Shown here one piece after another: positions 8,319-14,411 of a stretch of DNA of 36,202 bases. Positions within the stretch are counted from its first letter, which is position 1. Each line of letters begins with the position of its first letter. Under the pieces are notes generated by a model. It was given only the letters and a program-made list of their open reading frames with translations. It did no database searches and was not told where the DNA came from. The stretch comes from Chitinophaga pinensis (lineage in GTDB: Bacteria; Bacteroidota; Bacteroidia; Flavobacteriales; Flavobacteriaceae): assembly GCA_945873505.1 (NCBI GenBank), contig CAMCDQ010000020.1:1-36202 (forward strand). Direction: 5' to 3'. Both the position numbers and the translations under genes were made by a program.

Positions 8319-8351
8319 CAAAGAAACAAAAAATAAACCTATAATACAAAA
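8319..8351 (-). promoter_or_regulatory. Candidate promoter of the rpmB operon
   Basis: On the minus strand TTTTG (8347-8351) is followed, after 20 nt, by TTTCTTTG (8319-8326), a one-mismatch version of TAnnTTTG. The predicted start lies about 30 nt before the rpmB ATG. It begins just after the cinA stop codon, so rpmB need not depend on cinA transcription. Confidence 0.45.
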
Positions 8352-8354
8352 TTA

Positions 8355-9608
8355 TTAAAGTAGATTTTTTAAAATTTCTTTTTGCAGCATTTCAAAAGCC
8401 TTATTTACGGCTCTATCTATGACTTTTTCTCGGGGTTGACCAAAATCAAATTCCCCTACAATTACTTCGTTTGGCGTAGCAATTGCGATGAAAACAGTTC
8501 CGATTTCGGCATTTCCTTCTCCTTTTGTTGGTCCTGCGTTTCCAGTTGTGGCAATTGCATAATCGGATTTCATTATTTTTTTCACCGAAATTGCCATCGC
8601 TTTAGCAACTTCAAAACTCACGACCGAATGTTCTTTTATGAGTTGTTCCGAAAGTCCAAGAACCGAAATTTTTGTTTCCGTAGCGTAACTTACCACGCTT
8701 CCTTTGAAATATTTTGAGGCGCCAGAAACCGAGGTTATCACTTGTGCGATTTTTCCACCCGTACAACTTTCGGCTGTTGCCAGTGTCTTATTATTATCTG
8801 ATAATAACCGTCCTAAAATCACTTCTATAGTTTCATCTCCATCGAAACCAACAATAATGTCGCCAATTATTTTGGATAATGAAAGTACATTTTCCGCGAT
8901 TTTTTGTTCTAAAAATTCTTTGTCGGTTCCACGTGCTGAAAGTCGCAAACGAACTCTTCCCGGACTTGGTAAATACGCCAATTTTATAAATTCTGGTAAA
9001 TTATTTTCCCAATTTTCGATGCGTTCTGCCACCAAACTTTCTCCTTGCCCATACGTCATAATTGTTTTATGAATGATATAAGGACGCTCATATTCTCTGA
9101 CAATTTTGGGGATAATTTCGTTTTCAACAATATATTTCATTTCGTAAGGCACGCCGGGCAACGAAATATAAACGGTATTTTCTTTTTTCATCCACATTCC
9201 TGGGGCGGTTCCCACTTGGTTGTGAAGCACGATACATTTTGACGGAACCAAAGCTTGATTTTTGTTCATTTGTGAGGCCGGACGCTTCATTGCACGTTCA
9301 ATTAAATCAATAACGTGTTTTTCAACCGCTTCGTTTCTAACCAATTTATCTTCAAAATATTCGCAAAAGGTATGTTTGGTAATGTCGTCTTTTGTAGGTC
9401 CAAGTCCGCCAGTTATTATAACTAAATCGACTTGATTTTGAAGTTTTGAAAACGTTTCCAAAATATGATTTTTATTATCGCTAATAGATACAATTTCGTG
9501 AATTTCTACGCCAATTTTATCTAATGATTTTGCTATAAAACCAGAATTGGTATCGATAATTTGACCTATTAAGATTTCGTCTCCAATAGTAACTATGGCT
9601 GCTTTCAT
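8355..9608 (-). CDS. cinA: CinA family protein (NMN deamidase-type)
   Basis: This 417-residue CinA has an N-terminal MoCF-like domain ([20 protein letters not shown], then [15 protein letters not shown] near 63-77) and a C-terminal CinA domain ([14 protein letters not shown] near 275, [11 protein letters not shown] near 355). The C-terminal domain in other bacteria deamidates nicotinamide mononucleotide to the acid form, recycling NAD made during DNA ligation. The N-terminal domain can act as an ADP-ribose pyrophosphatase-like part. Both halves look complete and the length is normal. It follows the Hpt gene by 25 bp on the same strand and may share its transcript. Confidence 0.95.
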   Translation of the reverse strand: MKAAIVTIGDEILIGQIIDTNSGFIAKSLDKIGVEIHEIVSISDNKNHILETFSKLQNQVDLVIITGGLGPTKDDITKHTFCEYFEDKLVRNEAVEKHVIDLIERAMKRPASQMNKNQALVPSKCIVLHNQVGTAPGMWMKKENTVYISLPGVPYEMKYIVENEIIPKIVREYERPYIIHKTIMTYGQGESLVAERIENWENNLPEFIKLAYLPSPGRVRLRLSARGTDKEFLEQKIAENVLSLSKIIGDIIVGFDGDETIEVILGRLLSDNNKTLATAESCTGGKIAQVITSVSGASKYFKGSVVSYATETKISVLGLSEQLIKEHSVVSFEVAKAMAISVKKIMKSDYAIATTGNAGPTKGEGNAEIGTVFIAIATPNEVIVGEFDFGQPREKVIDRAVNKAFEMLQKEILKNLL

Positions 9609-9633
9609 TGATAAAATTTGGTGTTGTTGGGAA

Positions 9634-9993
9634 TTATGTATTGGTCATTTGCAAATTGAAATCTTTCTTAATTTCTTTTATTGCTTTCTCAATTTGATTT
9701 GAAACGCTTTTAAATATTTCTTTAATTTCTTTCTTTTTGCCCCTGGATTTTGCCCAAACTTCTATTTGTAGCATTTCTTCTAAAGCCAAATTCAAGCTCA
9801 ACAAATCTAAAGATTGTTTTATTTTATGAGCAACTTCATAGCAAATTTCATGATTTTTATCTTCAATACCTTGCTTTATCTGTGCTAAATCCAACGGAGT
9901 TTCGGTAACGAACAAATGAATTATTTGCTGCAAAAATTCAGGATTATTTTCTGAAATTGCATACACTTTCGATAAATTGTAATGTATTGCCAT
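9634..9993 (-). CDS. Orphan histidine phosphotransfer (Hpt) domain protein
   Basis: This 119-residue single-domain protein is predicted all-helical. The Hpt phosphorylation motif is [15 protein letters not shown], with His56 as the probable acceptor followed by K59. Family consensus is HxxKGxSxxxG; here the Gly after Lys is Gln, so the match is good but not perfect. Such proteins relay phosphate between receiver domains of hybrid kinases and response regulators. No kinase or regulator is nearby, so its partners are unlinked. The ATG overlaps the stop of the upstream FAH-family gene by one base (TAATG), which implies translational coupling. Confidence 0.75.
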   Translation of the reverse strand: MAIHYNLSKVYAISENNPEFLQQIIHLFVTETPLDLAQIKQGIEDKNHEICYEVAHKIKQSLDLLSLNLALEEMLQIEVWAKSRGKKKEIKEIFKSVSNQIEKAIKEIKKDFNLQMTNT

Positions 9994-10604
9994 TATTTTA
10001 CTTGAATTCTAAACAGTTTATTTCCTTCTAAAAAACCTTCTAATATATCATCTGAATGAACGGCAGCAACACCTTCAGGCGTTCCTGTAAAAAGTATATC
10101 ACCAATTTTTAAGGTGAAATATTGAGAAACATACGCAATAAGCTCATCAATTTTCCACAACATAAAACCCGTATTTCCCTTTTGAACCGTCACCCCGTTA
10201 TTTGTCAATTCAAAATTAAGATTTTCTAACGAATTAAAAACACTTTTCTGAATAAAGTCGCCAATTACCGCTGAACCGTCAAATGCTTTGGCTTTTTCCC
10301 ACGGCAAACCCTTGTCTTTCAATTTTTGCTGTAAATCTCTCGCTGTAAAATCAATTCCAACGCCAATTTCATCGTAATATTTATGCGCAAATTTGGCATC
10401 AATGTACTTTCCAACTTTATTAATTTTCACAATTATTTCCAATTCGTGATGAATATCTTCCGAAAACTCTGGAATTACAAACGGGTGTTGCCGCAACAAA
10501 ACTGCCGAATCAGGCTTCATAAAAACCACTGGTTCGTCTGGGCGCTCGTTCTGCAATTCCTCAATGTGTTTGGTGTAATTTCTACCGATGCAGATTATCT
10601 TCAT
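9993..10604 (-). CDS. Fumarylacetoacetate hydrolase family protein
   Basis: This 203-residue single-domain FAH-fold enzyme has the metal-binding triad in HHELEIIVK (E54, E56) and GVGIDFTARD (D85), the lid-like KAFDGSAVIGDF, and FTGTPEGVAAV near the C-terminus. Relatives hydrolyse acylpyruvates or decarboxylate oxaloacetate; the substrate here is not determinable. The frame stays open upstream to an ATG at 10652, but the extra residues (ending PPSGEGGLIF) are translated from the GC-rich palindromic repeat at 10612-10675. I therefore take MKIICIGRNYTKHIEEL at 10604, which is the canonical FAH beginning. It lies between the exonuclease and Hpt genes on one strand. Confidence 0.93.
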   Translation of the reverse strand: MKIICIGRNYTKHIEELQNERPDEPVVFMKPDSAVLLRQHPFVIPEFSEDIHHELEIIVKINKVGKYIDAKFAHKYYDEIGVGIDFTARDLQQKLKDKGLPWEKAKAFDGSAVIGDFIQKSVFNSLENLNFELTNNGVTVQKGNTGFMLWKIDELIAYVSQYFTLKIGDILFTGTPEGVAAVHSDDILEGFLEGNKLFRIQVK

Positions 10605-10611
10605 AAATATC

Positions 10612-10675
10612 AGCCCCCCTTCCCCCGAAGGGGGTGCTTTTTTGTTGCTCATTCCCCCTTTGGGGGTTAGGGGGC
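10612..10675. repeat. Inverted pair of GC-rich palindromic units, pair 1
   Basis: Two inverted units, 10612-10635 and 10652-10675, are separated by 16 bp. Each has a palindromic core of five C, three bases and five G, plus an outer arm of five or six C or G. The outer arms (GCCCCCC and GGGGGGC types) can pair with each other, giving two hairpins held inside an outer stem. On the transcribed minus strand one core reads CCCCCTTCGGGGG, which can form a UUCG tetraloop. The element fills nearly the whole 73-bp gap between the exonuclease stop and the FAH start. The same pair structure occurs twice inside the E2 gene. Confidence 0.85.
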
Positions 10676-10677
10676 CT

Positions 10678-11448
10678 TTATTTTGTATTCAACTTTCGCA
10701 ACTTTATTGCTGTTAAAACTTTCTTGGTATATAATGGGAAATCAGCATTTTGAATCCAACTATAATATCCTGGTTCAGTGTCTAAAACTTTATTTACTTT
10801 AACGCCTTTGTGTTTTCCAAAAGCAAAAATTTCTTCGTCATCGTCATCAAAAGCAATCATTCCAGCAAAATCAGCCAATCGTTTTCTGGTTGTAAATTCC
10901 GACAAGGATTTCATATCATTATCCAAATCCGAATACCGATCCAATTGTGCTTTCAAAATCTCGTACGTTGCCATTGTATCGGCTTCTGCAGAATGGGCAT
11001 TTATAAGGTTTTCGCCACAATAAAATTTTAATGCTGCGCTCAAAGTTCGTTCTTCTTTTTTGTGGAAAACCGTTTGAACATCAACAGAAACCCGTCCTTT
11101 CATATCAAAATCAACTCCCGCACGCAGCAATTCTTCTGCTAATAATGGAATATCAAATCGGTCGGAATTGTAACCCGCCAAATCGCTGTCTTTTATCATA
11201 TTATAAATTACCGACGACAATTCTTTGAATGTTGGTTCGTTGGCAACTTTTTCATCATTTATTCCGTGAACAGCAGTAGTTTGAGGTGGAATTGGAATTG
11301 TAGGATTCACCAACCAGGTTTTACTTTCTTTGTTTCCGTTTGGAAAAACTTTGAATACCGCTATTTCAACAATTCTATCTTTGGCGACATCAATTCCTGT
11401 GGTTTCGAGGTCAAAAAAGCAAATTGGTCTTGTTAAATTTAATTCCAT
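10678..11448 (-). CDS. 3'-5' exonuclease, DnaQ fold with ExoX-type C-terminus
   Basis: This 256-residue DEDDh exonuclease has motif I FFDLETTGID (D13, E15), motif II AGYNSDRFDIPLL, and motif III NAHSAEADTMATYEIL with the HxAxxD pattern. The C-terminal 50 residues (FAFGKHKGVKVNKVL, then PGYYSWIQNADF) match the small domain seen at the end of ExoX-type proteins. It could act in repair, or as a proofreading-like nuclease separate from DNA polymerase III. It has its own -7 box 18 nt upstream. Its stop codon abuts the GC-rich repeat pair, after which the FAH-family gene begins. Confidence 0.92.
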   Translation of the reverse strand: MELNLTRPICFFDLETTGIDVAKDRIVEIAVFKVFPNGNKESKTWLVNPTIPIPPQTTAVHGINDEKVANEPTFKELSSVIYNMIKDSDLAGYNSDRFDIPLLAEELLRAGVDFDMKGRVSVDVQTVFHKKEERTLSAALKFYCGENLINAHSAEADTMATYEILKAQLDRYSDLDNDMKSLSEFTTRKRLADFAGMIAFDDDDEEIFAFGKHKGVKVNKVLDTEPGYYSWIQNADFPLYTKKVLTAIKLRKLNTK

Positions 11449-11466
11449 TTTTATTATTTAGTGCTA

Positions 11467-11474
11467 CAAATATA
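11467..11474 (-). promoter_or_regulatory. -7 box of the exonuclease gene
   Basis: The minus strand reads TATATTTG, an exact TAnnTTTG match ending 18 nt before the ATG. No TTG is seen at the -33 distance. Confidence 0.5.
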
Positions 11475-11527
11475 CTTTTATAATGCAGAATAAAAAATAC
11501 ATTTAAAGAAAGAAAATGAATTTAGAT

Positions 11528-11622
11528 TTAGCCCTGATGGAAATGGAAATCCCACGTTTTTTAGCGTGGATTGCAATGGACAGCAGGAATTACAATTGAA
11601 AAAATACCGAAAATGGTGCTTC
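11528..11622 (+). repeat. Structured intergenic repeat, Flavo-1-like, copy 3
   Basis: The element opens with TAGCCCTGATGGAAATGGAA at 11528 and closes with CAATGGACAGCAGGAATTA (11574-11592), then GGTGCTTCTAA (11612-11622). An internal hairpin forms between AATCCCACG and CGTGGATT, with one bulged C. It is the most compact copy and best shows the shared architecture. It lies between the exonuclease promoter and the E2 terminator. The rest of 11449-11704 is AT-rich without another gene. Confidence 0.6.
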
Positions 11623-11632
11623 TAAAAAAAAC

Positions 11633-11663
11633 AAAACCCACCAATTTAAAATCGATGGGTTTT
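11633..11663 (-). terminator. Terminator of the E2 gene
   Basis: On the minus strand AAACCCA and TGGGTTT form the stem base, with further A-T pairing towards the loop, followed by TTTTGTTTTTTTTAG. It lies about 40 bp past the E2 stop codon. Confidence 0.7.
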
Positions 11664-11704
11664 GGTATAATTTGAAGAAGGATTATTATGTGAAATTTAA
11701 AGTT

Positions 11705-13075
11705 TTAAAATTCTCTATTGATGTCAAAAGCTTCTAAATAATCGGCAACACGTTTTACAAAACTTCCTCCAAGCGCTCCGTCAACAACTCGGTGATCGTA
11801 ACTGTGAGACAAAAACATCTTGTTGCGAATACCAATGAAATCGCCTTCTGGGGTTTCAATTACGGCAGGAACTTTGCGAATTGCTCCCAAAGCTAAAATC
11901 CCAACTTGCGGTTGATTGATGATTGGTGTTCCGAAAACACTTCCGAAAGTACCCACGTTTGTTACAGTATAGGTGCCGCCTTGAGTATCGTCTGGTTTTA
12001 ATTTTCCAGCTTTTGCACGGTTTCCTAAATCGTTGACTGCTTTTGCCATTCCCACTAAATTCAACTGATCGGCATTTTTTATTACTGGAACAATCAAGTT
12101 TCCGTTTGGCAAAGAAGCTGCCATTCCAAGGTTGATGTTTTTCCTTTTAATGATATAATCGCCATCAACAGAAATGTTCATTCCTGGGAAATCTTTCAAT
12201 GCTTTGGCAACCGCTTCCATAAAAATTGGAGTAAAAGTCAACTTTTCTCCTTCTCTTTTTTCAAAAGCAATTTTATTTTTTTCGCGCCATTTCCAAATAG
12301 TGGTAACATCAACTTCAATAAACGATTGCACGTGAGCAGATGTATTTATTGACACCATCATATATCCAGAAATCAACTTGCGCATTCTGTCCATTTCTAT
12401 AATTTCGTCGCCATTGGAAAGCCCCCCAGCCCCCAAAGGGGGAGCGGGTTGTGGCTTATTTATTGTAGTATTTTGTTCAAGAATTCCATTCGGATTTTTA
12501 ATTTCGTCTTGGTTTACCCCCAATTTACCTCCGCTTGGAATTCCCCCTTTGGGGGTTAGGGGGCTTTTTATATAATTCAAAATATCTTCTTTTGTAACGC
12601 GTCCCTCTTTTCCAGAACCATTAATTGCTTCTAATTCGGAAATTGAAATTCCTTCTTGTTTGGCAATATTTTTCACCAAAGGAGAAAAGAATTTATCGGA
12701 AAGCCCCCCAGCCCCCGAAGGGGGTGTAGAAAGAATATCAGTAGATTTTACAATGCTACTTTCTATGCTTTTTACCGATTCAGAAATATTTAAGTTTACC
12801 TCGCTTTGATTTCCCCCTTCGGGGGTTGGGAGGCCTTCGGTTTCGATAATTGCAATAGTTTGACCCACTTTTACAATATCATCAACATTGAAAAGTATTT
12901 CAGATAAAACGCCTGAAACTTCTGATGGGATTTCGCTATCTACTTTATCAGTAGCTATTTCTAATAGCGCTTCATCAACTTCGATTTTTTCACCTACTTT
13001 TTTTAACCAATTGGTTATGGTTGCTTCTGCAACACTTTCTCCCATTTTTGGTAATTTTAATTCAAACTTTGCCAT
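11705..13075 (-). CDS. 2-oxoacid dehydrogenase E2 (dihydrolipoyl acyltransferase)
   Basis: This 456-residue acyltransferase core of a 2-oxoacid dehydrogenase complex transfers the acyl group from lipoyl-lysine to CoA. Domains: lipoyl domain 1-78 with lipoyl-lysine K44 (EIATDKVDSE); linker 1, 79-126; subunit-binding domain about 129-170 (FFSPLVKNIAKQEGIS, GSGKEGRVTKEDIL); linker 2, 171-222; catalytic domain 223-456 with SYDHRVVDG (H428, D432). The substrate class (branched-chain, pyruvate or 2-oxoglutarate) is uncertain; branched-chain-type is my leaning. No E1 or E3 gene is adjacent. Both linkers begin and end with peptides encoded by GC-rich palindromic repeats (GLPTPEGGN, TPPSGAGGL, SPLTPKGG, APPLGAGGL). 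A -7 box lies 38 nt upstream and a terminator follows. Confidence 0.95.
   Translation of the reverse strand: MAKFELKLPKMGESVAEATITNWLKKVGEKIEVDEALLEIATDKVDSEIPSEVSGVLSEILFNVDDIVKVGQTIAIIETEGLPTPEGGNQSEVNLNISESVKSIESSIVKSTDILSTPPSGAGGLSDKFFSPLVKNIAKQEGISISELEAINGSGKEGRVTKEDILNYIKSPLTPKGGIPSGGKLGVNQDEIKNPNGILEQNTTINKPQPAPPLGAGGLSNGDEIIEMDRMRKLISGYMMVSINTSAHVQSFIEVDVTTIWKWREKNKIAFEKREGEKLTFTPIFMEAVAKALKDFPGMNISVDGDYIIKRKNINLGMAASLPNGNLIVPVIKNADQLNLVGMAKAVNDLGNRAKAGKLKPDDTQGGTYTVTNVGTFGSVFGTPIINQPQVGILALGAIRKVPAVIETPEGDFIGIRNKMFLSHSYDHRVVDGALGGSFVKRVADYLEAFDINREF
12419..12565. repeat. Inverted pair of GC-rich palindromic units, pair 2 (E2 linker 2)
   Basis: Units lie at 12419-12443 and 12541-12564 in opposite orientation, about 97 bp apart, wholly within the E2 coding sequence. 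Cores are CCCCCAAAGGGGG and its complement; outer arms are GCCCCCC and GGGGGGC types. In the protein they encode APPLGAGGL (211-219) and SPLTPKGG (171-178), and the spacer between them is linker 2. The first unit directly follows the subunit-binding domain and the second directly precedes the catalytic domain. Confidence 0.9.
12701..12835. repeat. Inverted pair of GC-rich palindromic units, pair 3 (E2 linker 1)
   Basis: Units lie at 12701-12725 and 12811-12835 in opposite orientation, about 85 bp apart, within the E2 gene. Cores are CCCCCGAAGGGGG and its complement. In the protein they encode TPPSGAGGL (117-125) and GLPTPEGGN (81-89), bounding linker 1 between the lipoyl and subunit-binding domains. 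The outer arm at 12828-12835 (GGGAGGCC) is slightly diverged, so this pair may be older than pair 2. Confidence 0.9.
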
Positions 13076-13112
13076 ATTCTTAAACTAAAGTTGTTTTTGT
13101 GTATTCAATTTA

Positions 13113-13120
13113 CAAAATTA
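13113..13120 (-). promoter_or_regulatory. -7 box of the E2 gene
   Basis: The minus strand reads TAATTTTG, an exact TAnnTTTG match ending 37 nt before the ATG at 13075. It lies in the short gap after the glycosyltransferase gene, so the E2 gene probably has its own promoter. Confidence 0.45.
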
Positions 13121-13158
13121 CTATTTATTTTAAATAATAACTGCATTAAATGTATTTT

Positions 13159-14319
13159 TTAATCGATTTTTACAACCGTTCCTTTATCGTTACTGTTATT
13201 ACTACCAATCATAAAAAAAGTATTTTTGGGAATAATTTTAAAAGTAAAACCGTGATTTTTATTCGCTTCTAAATAAGAAATGATGTTCTTGAAAGATAAA
13301 TTGGCATTATCCAATAGAATTTCTGTTTTCTTTTTATTTGAAATACTATGCGAAAATAAGGTATTTCCTTCAATTTTTAATTGCCAATGTACTTTTTTAT
13401 GCAACAACAATTCTAGTTTATTTTTCAGATTTTCATCTTTTGAGAATAAGACATATTCGTCGGATTGCAATGGTTTAAGATTGCTTTGATTTTTCTTTGA
13501 CAATGCAAAAAAGAACGCGCCAATTTTCATAAAAACATCAAATATAAAAGAACGTTTAAAATGTTTTTTATAGAAAAACTGCATTGCTTCTCGAAAGCGT
13601 TTCATGTACAATCCATCTTTTACGGTACTTTCGCCTTTATAATGAATTACGGATGTTTCGTGATAATAGTAATTTATTTTTCCTATTTTCAATGCCCTAT
13701 ACGACAAATCAATATCATCAGAATACATAAAACAATTCTCATCAAAACCGCCGATTTCGAGATACAAATTCCGTTTCATTAACATAAAAGCACCAACAAG
13801 AATATCGACTTTTCCAGTTTCATTTTCCGATAAATGTTGGGCATAATACCGATTAAAAAGAGTTGTTTTTGGAAATAATTTATACAAACCAAAAATTTTG
13901 GTAAATGCTACAAATGGTGTTGGAACGCCACGTTTGCTTTCTGGCAGAAAATTCCCCGTTCCGTCGATGAGTTTGCAACCCACAATTCCGATATTTTTTT
14001 GCTTTTCAGCAAATGCGAGAATCTTTACAAACGTATCTTCGGCAACAACCGTATCAGGATTTAAGATACAAATATAATCGCCTTTGGCTTGAGCAACCCC
14101 GATGTTATTCCCTTTTGGAAAACCCAAATTCAAAGTGTTTTCAATGAGTTTCACGTTTGGAAAACATGTTTTCATCATTTCGCAACTATCATCCGATGAA
14201 TTATTATCAATTACAATAATTTCTCCATCAATGCTTGAAAGCGCTTCTTGAACACTTGTAACACATTGCTCCAAAAAGTAGCGCACATTATAGTTAAGGA
14301 TGATTACGGATAATTGCAT
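13159..14319 (-). CDS. Family 2 glycosyltransferase
   Basis: This 386-residue GT-A enzyme opens with MQLSVIILNYNVRYFLEQC. It shows VIDNNSSDDS (D38), the nucleotide-sugar site LNPDT (86-90, DxD-like), and GGFDENCFMYSDDIDLSYR, the acceptor and catalytic-base region typical of rhamnosyl- and galactofuranosyl-like GT2 proteins. Residues past about 270 are unusual and poorly conserved, with a patch of hydrophobic residues near 251-270 that may associate with the membrane. It probably acts in surface polysaccharide or lipopolysaccharide assembly, but there is no glycan cluster around it. The -7 box is so close to the ATG that the mRNA may be leaderless. Confidence 0.9.
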   Translation of the reverse strand: MQLSVIILNYNVRYFLEQCVTSVQEALSSIDGEIIVIDNNSSDDSCEMMKTCFPNVKLIENTLNLGFPKGNNIGVAQAKGDYICILNPDTVVAEDTFVKILAFAEKQKNIGIVGCKLIDGTGNFLPESKRGVPTPFVAFTKIFGLYKLFPKTTLFNRYYAQHLSENETGKVDILVGAFMLMKRNLYLEIGGFDENCFMYSDDIDLSYRALKIGKINYYYHETSVIHYKGESTVKDGLYMKRFREAMQFFYKKHFKRSFIFDVFMKIGAFFFALSKKNQSNLKPLQSDEYVLFSKDENLKNKLELLLHKKVHWQLKIEGNTLFSHSISNKKKTEILLDNANLSFKNIISYLEANKNHGFTFKIIPKNTFFMIGSNNSNDKGTVVKID

Positions 14320-14323
14320 TTTT

Positions 14324-14355
14324 CAAAGATATATTTTAAGTTCCAAAGTAACAAA
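14324..14355 (-). promoter_or_regulatory. Promoter of the glycosyltransferase gene
   Basis: On the minus strand TTTG (14352-14355) is followed after 20 nt by TATCTTTG (14324-14331), a full match to the Bacteroidota promoter. Only four bases separate the -7 box from the ATG, so the transcript would start at or next to the start codon. Confidence 0.6.
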
Positions 14356-14374
14356 GTTGCAAAGTAACAAAGTT
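14344..14374. repeat. Direct repeat in the divergent promoter region
   Basis: The 15-mer CAAAGTAACAAAGTT occurs at 14344-14358 and again at 14360-14374. The copies lie between the divergent glycosyltransferase and ABC-F promoters, and the first provides the -33 bases of the former. It could be an operator or simple sequence expansion. Confidence 0.7.
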
Positions 14375-14388
14375 TCATTACAATAGCT

Positions 14389-14396
14389 TACTTTTG
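14389..14396 (+). promoter_or_regulatory. -7 box of the ABC-F gene
   Basis: TACTTTTG is an exact TAnnTTTG match. It overlaps a possible TTG start at 14394, which argues that translation begins downstream at the GTG at 14412. Confidence 0.55.
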
Positions 14397-14411
14397 CAAA
14401 AAAATAGACTT

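Noticed and set aside
8927..8942. GTTCCACGTGCTGAAA in cinA as a possible parS site
   Set aside because: Only the left half fits the parS consensus; the right half does not, and it lies inside a conserved coding region.
10605..10652. N-terminal extension of the FAH-family protein
   Set aside because: The 16 extra residues come from the GC-rich repeat and precede the normal family start at 10604.
12378..12575. Plus-strand frame antisense to the E2 gene, rich in Pro and Gly
   Set aside because: It is a shadow of the E2 coding sequence and its palindromic units.
14394..14411. TTG start for the ABC-F gene
   Set aside because: It overlaps the -7 box, and the canonical start is the GTG at 14412.
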